The notes: generated by a model from the sequence alone, not told the origin. 64,000 nucleotides of DNA from [Zimmermannella] faecalis ATCC 13722 (GCF_000381765.1 NZ_KB907074.1:124001-188000), one strand, 5' to 3'. Shown: positions 47,670 to 56,328, counted from the first letter of the stretch. Translations and numbers: made by a program.

Positions 47670-47930
47670 ATGTCTGACCAGATCAGCCGCAACGTCACCC
47701 TGAACAACGAGACGGGCCTGCACGCGCGCCCGGCATCGGAGTTCGTGAAGGAAGCGTCGAAGCACGACGCGAAGGTGACGGTGAACGGCGTCGACGCGAA
47801 GAGCCTGCTCGGTATCATGGCGATGGGTGCCTCGAAGGGCACCGAGCTGCAGCTCGTCGCGGAGGGCCCCGAGGCCGAGGCTGCACTCAACGGGCTCGTC
47901 GGGCTCGTTGAGTCGAACTTCGGCGAATAG
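47670..47930 (+). CDS. ptsH: Phosphocarrier protein HPr
   Basis: HPr is the small phosphoryl carrier of the sugar phosphotransferase system. The 86-residue sequence has the active-site histidine in ETGLHARPASEF (His20) and the regulatory serine region DAKSLLGIMAMG. An AGGAG ribosome site precedes the ATG. No EI or EII gene is nearby, so HPr stands alone with an unidentified membrane protein gene three bases downstream. Confidence 0.96.
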   Translation: MSDQISRNVTLNNETGLHARPASEFVKEASKHDAKVTVNGVDAKSLLGIMAMGASKGTELQLVAEGPEAEAALNGLVGLVESNFGE

Positions 47931-47933
47931 CCG

Positions 47934-48470
47934 ATGGCACGAGGCGCCCCAGCGACTCGCCCCGAGGCCAACGCCGACGAGGGCCCGCGGGTGTACGCCA
48001 TGTCGATCCGGGGCGCGGTGCGTCCCACCGCGATCGGTGTTGGGGTCACCACGTTTGTCGCCTGGGGCGTCTCGTTTTTCCTGTTTACCTACTTCACCGA
48101 TGCGGGTCGAACGTCGCTCGAGGCAAGTGGTTTCCCCGCACGGTTTGGCGGTTGGATCGCACTGAGCGCGCTCATCGCAGCCGGGCACTCGCTTGGCTAT
48201 GTCGTGCTGCGGTCGCTCGTGCCGGGGACGAAGGCGTTTTCGGAGCGACGGGTCGCGCGGCTCGCGTTCGGCGACTCGGTCGCGACTATGGCGGGCGGAT
48301 ACGCCCTGGGCTTCATTCCACTCACGCTCTTCCCCGACCCCATCGTCATGCTCGGATGGGGCGTCGTGGTAGGGCTGCTGTTCAGCTTCGTCGCGATCAA
48401 TCCGGGCTACGTTGCGCGGTTCCGGCGTGCGGTCGAGAACGGAGAGGTGGTGCGCGACCAACTCGCGTGA
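47934..48470 (+). CDS. Unidentified four-helix membrane protein
   Basis: I do not recognise this 178-residue protein. The first 25 residues are polar, then four hydrophobic segments lie at about 33-54, 70-90, 112-130 and 137-155. The C-terminus is basic and ends EVVRDQLA. It starts three bases after ptsH and is probably cotranscribed. Codon use matches its neighbours, so the frame is very likely real. A specific link to HPr cannot be claimed from sequence. Confidence 0.75.
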   Translation: MARGAPATRPEANADEGPRVYAMSIRGAVRPTAIGVGVTTFVAWGVSFFLFTYFTDAGRTSLEASGFPARFGGWIALSALIAAGHSLGYVVLRSLVPGTKAFSERRVARLAFGDSVATMAGGYALGFIPLTLFPDPIVMLGWGVVVGLLFSFVAINPGYVARFRRAVENGEVVRDQLA

Positions 48471-48498
48471 TGGTCGGGGCTGGTGGATGCTCGGGAAA

Positions 48499-48519
48499 TA
48501 CTGCAAGGTGAGTGCAGTA
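48499..48519 (+). promoter_or_regulatory. Inverted repeat upstream of the paaJ-type thiolase
   Basis: TACTGCA and TGCAGTA are perfect arms 7 bases apart, in the 94-base gap before the thiolase gene. TAATGT (48518-48523) at its right edge is a weak -10 candidate. The outer ACTG/CAGT half-sites resemble those of the palindrome before paaA, so the same TetR regulator could bind both; this is speculation. Confidence 0.45.
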
Positions 48520-48564
48520 ATGTGTGCCTGAGCACGCATCGTGCGCGAACGAAGGAGTTGGCCC

Positions 48565-49779
48565 ATGCCCGAGGCATTCATCATCGATGGCGTCCGCACC
48601 CCCGTTGGTCGCTACGGCGGCGCACTTGCGACGGTCCGCCCCGACGACCTCGCGGCGCTCGTGATCGGCGAGGTGGTGCGGCGCAGCGGCATCGATGCTG
48701 GCACCGTTGACGAGGTCGTCTTCGGCAACGCGAACGGTGCGGGTGAGGAGAACCGCAACGTCGCGCGTATGGCGTGGCTGCTCGCGGGCCTGCCGCAGGA
48801 GGTCCCCGGCTTCACCGTGAACCGGCTGTGCGCCTCCGGCATGACCGCGATCGTTTCGGCCTCGCAGATGATCCGCTCGGGCGACGCCGATCTCGTCGTC
48901 GTCGGTGGGGCGGAGTCGATGACGCGCGCGCCCTGGGTGGTCGAGAAGCCCGCCGGGGCATGGTCGAAGCCGGGGCAGTCGTACGACACCTCGATCGGCT
49001 GGCGGTTCCCGAACCCGCGCTTCGTCGACGGTGACCTCGCGCGCGAAGGCAAGATGACGTACTCGATGCCCGAGACAGGCGAAGAGGTCGCCGAAGTCTT
49101 TGGCGTCACCCGCGAGGAGGCCGACGCGTTCGCCGTGCGATCCCACGACAACGCACTTGCCGCAATCGCGGGCGGGCGCTTCGCAAACGAAATCGTGCCC
49201 GTCGAGGTTGCCGACCGCAAGGGCAACGTCAAGGTCGTCGACACCGACGAGGGCCCGCGGCCGGGCACGACGATGGAGGTGCTCGCCAAGCTGCGACCCG
49301 TCGTCAAGCCCGGCGGGGTGGTGACCGCCGGCAACGCGTCGAGCCTCAACGACGGCGCCTCGGCGCTCGTCATTGCGTCGGAGGCGGCGGTTGAAAAGTT
49401 CGGGCTCACGCCGCGCGCGCGCATCGCCGGCGCCGGCACCGCCGGCGTCGCGCCCGAAATCATGGGTATCGGCCCCGAACCTGCGAGCCGCAAGGCGCTC
49501 GACCGCGCGGGGTGGACGCTCGATTCCGTCGGCGCCATCGAACTCAACGAGGCGTTCGCGACGCAGTCCATCGCGACGCTGCGTGGCCTCGGGGCCGACC
49601 CCGAGACCGTCAACCGCAACGGCGGGGCAATCGCCCTCGGGCATCCGCTCGGCTCGTCAGGCGCGCGAATCTCGATCACGCTGCTCAACCGCATGGAGCA
49701 GGAAGGCGTCGATCGCGGACTTGCGACCATGTGTGTCGGCGTCGGCCAGGGCGCCGCCCTGCTGCTGGAACGCCCATAA
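48565..49779 (+). CDS. paaJ: Thiolase (3-oxoadipyl-CoA / acetyl-CoA acyltransferase)
   Basis: A 404-residue thiolase; in this cluster it most likely cleaves 3-oxoadipyl-CoA (and its 5,6-dehydro form) to acetyl-CoA and succinyl-CoA in phenylacetate catabolism. Active-site segments are VNRLCASGM (acyl-accepting cysteine), ELNEAFA, NGGAIALGHPLGSSGAR and MCVGVGQGAA. I use the ATG at 48565, with GAAGGAG 8 bases upstream, rather than an earlier in-frame start at 48541. It heads a four-gene forward unit with the enoyl-CoA hydratase, dehydrogenase and PaaZ. A general acetyl-CoA C-acetyltransferase role cannot be excluded. Confidence 0.9.
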   Translation: MPEAFIIDGVRTPVGRYGGALATVRPDDLAALVIGEVVRRSGIDAGTVDEVVFGNANGAGEENRNVARMAWLLAGLPQEVPGFTVNRLCASGMTAIVSASQMIRSGDADLVVVGGAESMTRAPWVVEKPAGAWSKPGQSYDTSIGWRFPNPRFVDGDLAREGKMTYSMPETGEEVAEVFGVTREEADAFAVRSHDNALAAIAGGRFANEIVPVEVADRKGNVKVVDTDEGPRPGTTMEVLAKLRPVVKPGGVVTAGNASSLNDGASALVIASEAAVEKFGLTPRARIAGAGTAGVAPEIMGIGPEPASRKALDRAGWTLDSVGAIELNEAFATQSIATLRGLGADPETVNRNGGAIALGHPLGSSGARISITLLNRMEQEGVDRGLATMCVGVGQGAALLLERP

Positions 49780-49801
49780 CGAACTCGTACGCCCTCGCAG
49801 A

Positions 49802-50653
49802 ATGGACCAGTACCGGATGAACCTCCAGGACCTCAGGACACAGGCCGAGTCGTTCGAGCGACTACGCGTCACGGTTGCCGACGACCGTGTGACGGCGATC
49901 CTCGACCACGCGCCGACGCGCAATGCAATCGATCAGCGGATGGTCGACGAATTCCACGTCGTGTGTGGCGCGCTCGAGCGTGCGCCGCGCATCCTCATCA
50001 TCACCGGCGCGAACGGGATCTTCGCCTCGGGCGCCGACATCGCCCAACTGCGCGAGCGGCGCCGTGACGACGCCCTGGCCGGCATCAACTCGACCGTGTT
50101 TGATCGCATCGCGCGCCTGCCAATGCCGGTCATCGCCGCGATCGAGGGATACGCGCTCGGCGGTGGGGCCGAACTCGCCTATGCGGCCGACTTCCGCCTC
50201 GCGACCCCGAACGTGAAACTCGGCAATCCAGAGACAGCGCTCGGCATCATGGCTGCGGCCGGCGCGACCTGGCGGCTTCGCGAGCTCGTGGGGGAGCCCC
50301 TCGCGAAAGAGATGCTGCTCGCGGGGCGCCAGCTCGACGCCGAGGCGGCACTCGCCTGCCATCTCATCACCGAGGTACATGAGGCCGATGCGCTGCTCGA
50401 CGCGGCGCACGCGCTCGCCGACCGCATCGCGAAGCAGGATGCCCTCGCGGTGCGCCTCACGAAGTCGGTCTTCCACATGCCGCGCGAGGCGCATCCGCTC
50501 GTCGACACGCTCGCGCAGGGCATGCTCTTCGAATCCGATGAAAAGTTCGCGCGCATGCAGGGATTCCTCGACCGCGCGGCGGCAAAGCGGGCGGCGCGCG
50601 CCGAGGCTGCCACCACCAGCACGACCACGAATGAGCAGGAGCCGACGGCATGA
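49802..50653 (+). CDS. paaF: Enoyl-CoA hydratase/isomerase family protein
   Basis: A 283-residue crotonase-fold protein, probably the hydratase of the beta-oxidation-like part of phenylacetate breakdown. The oxyanion-hole segments FASGADIAQL and GYALGGGAELAYAADF and the catalytic region KLGNPETALGIMAAAGATWRL are intact. The start is uncertain: ATG at 49802 or at 49817, neither with a strong ribosome site. The C-terminus has a low-complexity Ala/Thr tail. It overlaps the next gene by four bases. The paaF assignment rests on context. Confidence 0.85.
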   Translation: MDQYRMNLQDLRTQAESFERLRVTVADDRVTAILDHAPTRNAIDQRMVDEFHVVCGALERAPRILIITGANGIFASGADIAQLRERRRDDALAGINSTVFDRIARLPMPVIAAIEGYALGGGAELAYAADFRLATPNVKLGNPETALGIMAAAGATWRLRELVGEPLAKEMLLAGRQLDAEAALACHLITEVHEADALLDAAHALADRIAKQDALAVRLTKSVFHMPREAHPLVDTLAQGMLFESDEKFARMQGFLDRAAAKRAARAEAATTSTTTNEQEPTA

Positions 50654-51504
50654 CCGAACTGACACTCCCGACCCGCGTCGCGGTGATCGGCGGCGGACGC
50701 ATGGGCGCCGGCATCGCGCACGCATTTCTCATGGGCGGTGCCGACGTCGTCGTGCTCGAACGAGACGACGAGTCGGCGGCCGGGGCGCGCGAGCGCGCAC
50801 TCGCGAGCGTCGCGAAGTCGATCGAGCGAGGTGCCGATGCCGATGCTGCCGAGGCGGCCGGTCGGCTGCACGTCGTCACCGACCACGCGGCGCTCAGCGA
50901 TCGCGAGCTCTGCATCGAGGCGGTGTTCGAGGACCTCAACGTCAAGGTGGAGGCGCTCCAGCGGGCAGAATCGCAGCTTCCAGATTCGGCAACCCTCGCG
51001 TCGAACACGTCGTCGATCTCGCTCGCGACGCTCGCGGCGCGACTCGAGCGGCCCGGCCGATTCCTGGGCCTCCACTTCTTCAACCCCGTGCCGGCCTCGA
51101 CGCTCATCGAGGTGGTCATCGCCCCCGACACCGAGGCAGGTTTGCAAGCGGCCGCACCGGACTGGGTGCGCGCGCTCGGAAAAACGCCCGTGGTCGTGCA
51201 GGACTCGCCGGGATTCGCGTCGTCGCGCCTCGGCGTCGCGATCGCGCTCGAGGCGACCCGGATGGTCGAGGAGGGGGTCGCGAGCGCCGCCGACATCGAC
51301 GCCGCGATGGAACTCGGCTACCGGCACCCGCAGGGCCCGCTCCGCACGACCGACATCGTCGGGCTCGATGTGCGGCTCGGTATCGCGGAGTATCTCGCCG
51401 AGCACCTCGGCGATCGGTTCGCCCCGCCACAGCTGCTGCGCGACAAGGTCGCGCGCGGCGAGCTCGGCCGCAAGAGCGGCAAGGGATTCTACGACTGGAA
51501 CTGA
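50650..51504 (+). CDS. paaH: 3-hydroxyacyl-CoA dehydrogenase
   Basis: A 284-residue NAD-dependent 3-hydroxyacyl-CoA dehydrogenase. It has the Rossmann motif VAVIGGGRMGAGIAHAF, the segment LASNTSSISLATLA, the catalytic histidine region LGLHFFNPVP, and the C-terminal domain with GYRHPQGPLRTTDIVGLD. It would oxidize 3-hydroxyadipyl-CoA to 3-oxoadipyl-CoA. The start overlaps the hydratase stop by four bases. PaaZ follows after 39 bases. Confidence 0.93.
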   Translation: MTELTLPTRVAVIGGGRMGAGIAHAFLMGGADVVVLERDDESAAGARERALASVAKSIERGADADAAEAAGRLHVVTDHAALSDRELCIEAVFEDLNVKVEALQRAESQLPDSATLASNTSSISLATLAARLERPGRFLGLHFFNPVPASTLIEVVIAPDTEAGLQAAAPDWVRALGKTPVVVQDSPGFASSRLGVAIALEATRMVEEGVASAADIDAAMELGYRHPQGPLRTTDIVGLDVRLGIAEYLAEHLGDRFAPPQLLRDKVARGELGRKSGKGFYDWN

Positions 51505-51543
51505 GCGCACGCCCGAACGCGGCGGCGACGAAAGGCAGCAACG

Positions 51544-53679
51544 ATGACTTCGACGGCAACTGAGCAGGAGACCCAGCCGGGATTCGTGCCGAGCTACGTG
51601 CTCGGTGACTGGTGGTCGCCCGAACCTGGCGCCGCGGCGCAGGTCGTGCGCGACGCCTCGACGGGCGAGGAGATCGCGCGCGTCTCGACCGACGGGCTCG
51701 ATCTCGCCGCGGTCGTCGACTATGCGCGCACGACCGGGCGGGTGACGCTGGGGGAGCTCACGATTCACCAGCGCGCGATGCGGCTCAAGCAGCTCGCCCT
51801 CTACCTCACCGAGCGAAAGCCGCAGCTCTACGACGTCTCGTACCGCAGCGGGGCGACGAAGGTCGACAACCTCATCGATGTCGATGGTGGGATCGGCGTG
51901 CTGTTCACGCTGAGCTCGAAGGCACGTCGCGAACTCCCGAACGCGAACGTCGTGATCGACGGTGCCCTCGAGCCGCTCTCTGCCGACGGCTCGTTCGTCG
52001 GCGAGCACATCTACGCCCGCATGCCAGGTGTGACGGCGGAAATCAACGCGTTCAACTTTCCCGTGTGGGGCATGCTCGAGAAGTTCGCCCCGGCATTCAT
52101 CGCGGGTATCCCGTCGATCGTGAAGCCGGCGACACCGACCGGGTACATCACCGAGGCGTGCGTGCGCCTCATGGTCGAATCCGGTCTCCTCCCGGCCGGG
52201 TCGCTGCAGCTCATCTCTGGTTCGGCTCGCGACCTGCTCGACCACCTCGACTATCGCGACTCGGTCGCGTTCACGGGGTCGAAGGCGACGGCCGATCGGC
52301 TGCGTCAGCACCCGAACGTGGCGGAGGGCGGCGTGCACTTCAACGCCGAGGCCGACTCGCTCAATGCCGCGATTCTTGGCCCCGACGCCGAGGTTGACTC
52401 GCCCGAGTTCGAGGCATTCGTGCGCAGTGTCGTGACCGAGGTGCAGGCGAAGGCCGGGCAGAAGTGCACCGCGATTCGCCGGGTCATCGTGCCAAACGCG
52501 CTCGTCGAGCCCGTCATCGACGCGATCGCTCGTCGGCTCGACGAGAAGGTTCACGTGGGGGATCCTCGCGCCGAGGGCACGACGATGGGCGCCCTCGCGT
52601 CGCTCGAGCAGCTCGCCGACGTGCGCAGCGCCGTCGATCGGCTCATCGCCGGCGGGGGTGAGGTCGTCTACGGCTCGAATGAGCGCGAGCCCGACAGTGC
52701 TTCGGCATTCATGTCGCCCGTCGTGCTGAAGTGGGACAACAACCGGGCGGAGGCACTGCACGCGACGGAGGCGTTTGGTCCCGTCACTTCGGTCACGGGC
52801 TACGATACCCTCCCGGAGGCAATCGACCTCGCCGCGCTCGGCGCCGGGTCACTCGTTGCGACGATCGCGACGAACGACCCAGACGTTGCGCGCGAGCTCA
52901 CGACCGGAATCTCCGGACACCACGGTCGCGTGCACCTGCTCAACCGTCAGACCGCGAAGACCTCGACGGGGCACGGCTCGCCTATGCCGCACCTCGTGCA
53001 CGGTGGCCCCGGGCGGGCGGGCGGCGGCGAGGAGCTCGGCGGCGTGCGGTCAATCTTCCACTACATGCAGCGCAGCGCGCTCCAGGGATCACCCGATCTC
53101 CTCACGGAGGTCACCGGACAGTGGCACCCCGGTGCGGCGCAGCGTCGCGTGGGGGCGCCCGCCTACGGTGGCACCCCCGAGGGGGAGGCGCTTCCCGACG
53201 GCGCGACGGCCGTGCATCCCTTCCGCAAGTCGGTCGAAACCCTGAAGCTTGGCGACGCATTCGTGTCAGAGCTGCGGCAGGCGACACTGCAGGAGATCAC
53301 CGACTTCGCGAACACGACGGGCGACATCTTCTACGCCCACACCAACCCCAAGGCGGCCGAAGCGAACCCCTTCTTCCCGGGCATCGTCGCGCACGGGTAC
53401 CTGCTCATCAGCTGGGCCGCGGGCCTCTTTGTCGCGCCCGGGCGCAGCGCCGTGTACGCGAACTACGGCATGGAGCGGCTGCGGTTCCTCACCCCGGTCG
53501 GCGTCGACGATGAGGTACGCGTGGAGCTCACCGCGAAGCGCATCACGCCCCGCGAGACCGAGGACTACGCCGAGGTGGTGTGGGATGCCGTGCTGCGGAA
53601 CCAGCGCGACGAGGTCGTTGCGACCTACGACGTGCTCACGCTCGTCGCGAAGCGCGAGGAGCAGGCGCTCGGTGGCTAG
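51544..53679 (+). CDS. paaZ: Bifunctional oxepin-CoA hydrolase / aldehyde dehydrogenase PaaZ
   Basis: PaaZ opens the oxepin-CoA ring with its C-terminal hydratase domain and oxidizes the resulting aldehyde with its N-terminal aldehyde dehydrogenase domain. The 711-residue length matches the fused family. The ALDH part (about 1-530) has [31 protein letters not shown], the glutamate region [10 protein letters not shown] and the nucleophile in GQKCTAIRR. The MaoC-like hotdog part (about 555-705) contains [28 protein letters not shown]. An AAAGGCAG ribosome site precedes the ATG. It ends 11 bases from the convergent TetR gene. Confidence 0.96.
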   Translation: MTSTATEQETQPGFVPSYVLGDWWSPEPGAAAQVVRDASTGEEIARVSTDGLDLAAVVDYARTTGRVTLGELTIHQRAMRLKQLALYLTERKPQLYDVSYRSGATKVDNLIDVDGGIGVLFTLSSKARRELPNANVVIDGALEPLSADGSFVGEHIYARMPGVTAEINAFNFPVWGMLEKFAPAFIAGIPSIVKPATPTGYITEACVRLMVESGLLPAGSLQLISGSARDLLDHLDYRDSVAFTGSKATADRLRQHPNVAEGGVHFNAEADSLNAAILGPDAEVDSPEFEAFVRSVVTEVQAKAGQKCTAIRRVIVPNALVEPVIDAIARRLDEKVHVGDPRAEGTTMGALASLEQLADVRSAVDRLIAGGGEVVYGSNEREPDSASAFMSPVVLKWDNNRAEALHATEAFGPVTSVTGYDTLPEAIDLAALGAGSLVATIATNDPDVARELTTGISGHHGRVHLLNRQTAKTSTGHGSPMPHLVHGGPGRAGGGEELGGVRSIFHYMQRSALQGSPDLLTEVTGQWHPGAAQRRVGAPAYGGTPEGEALPDGATAVHPFRKSVETLKLGDAFVSELRQATLQEITDFANTTGDIFYAHTNPKAAEANPFFPGIVAHGYLLISWAAGLFVAPGRSAVYANYGMERLRFLTPVGVDDEVRVELTAKRITPRETEDYAEVVWDAVLRNQRDEVVATYDVLTLVAKREEQALGG

Positions 53680-53680
53680 T

Positions 53681-53689
53681 TAGCGGCTA
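53681..53689. repeat. 9-bp repeat TAGCGGCTA, left copy
   Basis: Left copy of TAGCGGCTA, a sequence that is itself a palindrome around its central G. The right copy is at 54374-54382. The two copies flank the TetR gene and its upstream hairpin exactly. Both overlap or touch a stop codon. Confidence 0.6.
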
Positions 53690-53690
53690 G

Positions 53691-54308
53691 CTAGTCGCGG
53701 GCCTTGAGGCCTTGAAACACGAGGCGAATGACGAGGTCACTCAGCGAATCCGGATCGAGCGGCCCCTCCGGTCGGTACCACTCGACGACCGAGTTGATCA
53801 TGCCGAAGATGAGGCGCGTGGCGGCGCGGGTTTCGACCGCGCCGTCGAAGTGCTGCTCGTTCGCGACCTCCTCCATGAGCTTCGCGACACTGCGGTCGAA
53901 GTTTCGGCGCCGCTCCATGGCCCGACGCTCGAGCGCGGTGTTGCCGCGCAGGCGCAGAAGGAGGGTGACCTCGTCGAGGTCGCGTGTGAGCACCTCGATC
54001 GTCTCGCGCATGACGTGTTCGAGCCGGGCCATCGCCTCGCCCGTGCGTGCGCCCGGATCCACGAGCACCGCCTCAAGCGACGTCAGCGCGTGGTCGAGCG
54101 CCGCGGCGAGGAGCTCTTCCTTGCTGCGGACGTGGTGGTAAATCGCCGACTTTGAGACGCCGAGCTGGTCGGCGATCATGCCAATTGTGGTCGCCTCGTA
54201 GCCGTGCTCGTTGAAGAGTCGAACCGCTGCCGTGATGACGTCATGGCGGTCGTTACCGGGGCGGCCGCGACGTGGCGCGTCGGTCTTGGTGCTGGCGGGA
54301 ATACTCAT
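53691..54308 (-). CDS. TetR-family regulator, PaaR-like
   Basis: A 205-residue TetR repressor. The N-terminal helix-turn-helix is visible in ITAAVRLFNEHGYEATTIGMIADQLGVSKSAIYHHVRSKEELLAAAL at about residues 20-66. The C-terminal ligand domain has the WYRPEGPLDPDSLSDLV segment common in acyl-CoA-responsive members. I use the ATG at 54308; an upstream frame extension to 54476 has no domain content. Its place between paaZ and paaK suggests it controls the island in response to phenylacetyl-CoA, as PaaR proteins of Thermus and Corynebacterium do. The best operator candidate lies at 56311-56328. Confidence 0.88.
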   Translation of the reverse strand: MSIPASTKTDAPRRGRPGNDRHDVITAAVRLFNEHGYEATTIGMIADQLGVSKSAIYHHVRSKEELLAAALDHALTSLEAVLVDPGARTGEAMARLEHVMRETIEVLTRDLDEVTLLLRLRGNTALERRAMERRRNFDRSVAKLMEEVANEQHFDGAVETRAATRLIFGMINSVVEWYRPEGPLDPDSLSDLVIRLVFQGLKARD

Positions 54309-54317
54309 GGCTGAGCG

Positions 54318-54368
54318 CAATGCTAGGCGCGGATGCGAAATGTCCCTCCCATCCGCGCCCCGGCATTG
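54318..54368 (-). terminator. Long interrupted hairpin between paaK and the TetR gene
   Basis: Inner arms GGCGCGGATG (54326-54335) and CATCCGCGCC (54350-54359) pair perfectly around a 14-base loop. Outer arms CAATGC (54318-54323) and GCATTG (54363-54368) extend the stem past a small internal loop. It fills the 71-base gap after the paaK stop and ends 10 bases before the TetR start. It may terminate paaK transcription or attenuate the regulator gene. No T-run follows. Confidence 0.5.
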
Positions 54369-54373
54369 TGTGC

Positions 54374-54382
54374 TAGCGGCTA
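54374..54382. repeat. 9-bp repeat TAGCGGCTA, right copy
   Basis: Second copy of the TAGCGGCTA repeat seen at 53681-53689. It overlaps the paaK stop codon (minus strand, 54380-54382). See the left copy. Confidence 0.6.
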
Positions 54383-55729
54383 ACTGGATGCCGGCTGGAG
54401 GTGCGCCGGCAGGTCGGAGGTCGGCACCTCGCGGTAGTCGAAGAGGCGTTTCGCCTTGCCCTCGGAGCGTTGGCACGTGTTCGGTTCGGTGACTCGCACC
54501 CGAACCGACGAGCCAATGCGGATCTTGATGTCGTCGCGAAGCAGCTCGGCGCAGCGCCCGGCCTCCTCGACGGTCGCCTCGGGGCGGCGCTCGATGACGA
54601 TCGTGAGCTCGTCCATGCGGTTCGGTCGGGTGAGCTCGAGGTGGTAGTAGGGGGCGAGTGACGGCTGCGCGAGCGCGAGCTCCTCGATCTGCGAGGGGAA
54701 CATGTTGACGCCGCGCAGAATAATCATGTCGTCAGTGCGCGAGGCGATCTTCTTGATGCGCCGCATATTCGGCCTCGCGTCGCCGGGCAGCAGCTGAGTG
54801 AGGTCTTTCGTGCGATACCGAATGATCGGCATCGCCTCCTTCGTGAGTGAGGTGAAGACCAGTTCGCCGGTCTCGCCGTCGGCGAGGACCTTCGAGTGGT
54901 CGTCGGGGTCGATGATCTCGGGGAGGAACATGTCTTCCCACACGGTCGACCCATCCTGGTGCTCGACTGACTCGCCCGCGACGCCCGGCCCGAGCAGCTC
55001 CGAGAGGCCGTAGATGTCAACGGCCTTGAGGTCGAAGCCCTGCTCGATCTCGTGCCGCATCTGCTCGCTCCAGGGCTCGGCGCCGAGCACCGCGATCTCG
55101 AGCGAGGTCGCTCGGGGGTCCACGCCGGCCCGGTGCATCGCGTCGAGGATCGTGAGCAGGTATGACGGCGTGCACATGATGATGCGCGGTCGGAAGTCCT
55201 GAATCAGCTGAATCTGCCGTGCCGTCTGGCCGCCCGACATCGGGATCACGACGAGGCCGGCACGTTCGGCGCCGGCGTGGGCGCCGAGGCCGCCGGTGAA
55301 CAGGCCGTAGCCGTACGCGTTGTGCACGAGGTCACCCTTGCGGGCTCCCGCGAGCCGAAGCACGCGGGCGACGGCGATCGCCCAGCGATCGAGGTCACCC
55401 TCGGTGTAGCCGACGACCGTGGGGCGGCCGGTTGTGCCCGACGAGGCGTGCACGCGGCGAACCTGATCCATCGGCACCGCAAACGCGCCGAAGGGGTAGT
55501 TCTGTCGTAGGTCTTCCTTCGTTGTGAAGGGAAACTTTGCGAGGTCGGCGAGTTCGCGCAGGTCGTCGGGGCTAACGCCCGCCTCGTCGAACTTCTTGCG
55601 GTACATGTGCACGTTCTCGTAGGCGTGTCGAACGGTCCACTGCAGTCGCTCGAGCTGCAGTGCTTCGAGCTCCTCGCGGGTCATCTGCTCGGCGGGGTCG
55701 AGAACATCAAGGTCAAATGGCTGGTTCAC
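54380..55729 (-). CDS. paaK: Phenylacetate-CoA ligase
   Basis: PaaK activates phenylacetate to phenylacetyl-CoA with ATP, the entry step of the pathway. The AMP-binding motif ASSGTTGRPTVVGYT, the segment LVHNAYGYGLFTGGLG and YGLSELLGPGVAGE are typical of the family. I prefer the GTG at 55729 (449 aa) with AAAGG eight bases upstream; an in-frame TTG at 55750 would add seven residues. Its stop overlaps the right TAGCGGCTA repeat. It follows paaI by 47 bases on the same strand. Confidence 0.95.
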   Translation of the reverse strand: MNQPFDLDVLDPAEQMTREELEALQLERLQWTVRHAYENVHMYRKKFDEAGVSPDDLRELADLAKFPFTTKEDLRQNYPFGAFAVPMDQVRRVHASSGTTGRPTVVGYTEGDLDRWAIAVARVLRLAGARKGDLVHNAYGYGLFTGGLGAHAGAERAGLVVIPMSGGQTARQIQLIQDFRPRIIMCTPSYLLTILDAMHRAGVDPRATSLEIAVLGAEPWSEQMRHEIEQGFDLKAVDIYGLSELLGPGVAGESVEHQDGSTVWEDMFLPEIIDPDDHSKVLADGETGELVFTSLTKEAMPIIRYRTKDLTQLLPGDARPNMRRIKKIASRTDDMIILRGVNMFPSQIEELALAQPSLAPYYHLELTRPNRMDELTIVIERRPEATVEEAGRCAELLRDDIKIRIGSSVRVRVTEPNTCQRSEGKAKRLFDYREVPTSDLPAHLQPASS

Positions 55730-55776
55730 GGTTTCTGCCTTTGTGGTCAAACTGATGGTTCCGAGTGCGCCGGGCG

Positions 55777-56217
55777 CTACTCGGGTTTGCGAATCGTGCG
55801 GCTGCGGCCGCGGAAGAGCGCGATGCGCCGGGGCTCGGGTTCGCCGGGCGACTGCGCGAGGATCTCGATGTCGCAGATGCCGCTGCGGCCCGAGTGCACC
55901 ATCTCAGCGTGCGCGACGAGGGTGTCGCCCGCTTTCGCCTGTCGGAGGAAGTTGATGTCGACTCCCTGCGCGACGGTGATGGTGCCGTCGTCTTCCGGTG
56001 GATTGCACGCAATGGCGAAGGCCGAGTCGGCGAACGCGAACACCATGCCGCCGTGCGCGATCCCGAATCCGTTGAGCATTTCGCGGCGCAGTTCCATCTG
56101 CACCGTGACGCGGCCCGGTTCGTAGTCGAGCACGCGCAGTCCCATCCATTCGCTTGCGTAGTCGTCCTTGAGGATGCGATGGTTCGCTGCGGTGGCGGGC
56201 GTCGTTGCCTCGGTCAT
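55777..56217 (-). CDS. paaI: Hydroxyphenylacetyl-CoA thioesterase PaaI
   Basis: PaaI is a hotdog-fold thioesterase that releases CoA from hydroxylated phenylacetyl-CoA side products and so recovers trapped CoA. The 146-residue sequence has the hotdog helix NGFGIAHGGMVFAFADSAFA, with the family catalytic region, and the strand VDINFLRQAKAGDTLVAHAEMVH. The ATG is preceded by AAGGGGTG. It is the first gene of the minus-strand paaI-paaK unit and lies divergent from paaA. Confidence 0.94.
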   Translation of the reverse strand: MTEATTPATAANHRILKDDYASEWMGLRVLDYEPGRVTVQMELRREMLNGFGIAHGGMVFAFADSAFAIACNPPEDDGTITVAQGVDINFLRQAKAGDTLVAHAEMVHSGRSGICDIEILAQSPGEPEPRRIALFRGRSRTIRKPE

Positions 56218-56285
56218 GTTTCACCCCTTCGTGAATTCCTGAACAGTCTTACAGAAAGTTTTCTCCTTCGCTGGGTGTCGGCGGC

Positions 56286-56328
56286 TTGACCTTTCGGGAA
56301 CACCACATAAACTGAACGCACGTTCTGT
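56286..56328 (+). promoter_or_regulatory. paaA promoter with an 18-bp palindromic operator candidate
   Basis: TTGACC (56286-56291) and TAAACT (56308-56313) are spaced by 16 bases and form the best promoter in the 168-base divergent gap. ACTGAACGCACGTTCTGT (56311-56328) is a palindrome with one mismatch in each 8-base arm; its core AACG-N2-CGTT matches that reported for the Thermus PaaR site. It covers the end of the -10 and the expected start point, a typical repressor position. The paaA leader would be about 65 bases. The same site could also control paaI-paaK on the other strand. Confidence 0.65.

Noticed and set aside
50179-52761. An 860-residue antisense frame across paaF, paaH and paaZ.
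   Set aside because: It covers three genes with intact catalytic motifs on the other strand and has shadow-type composition.
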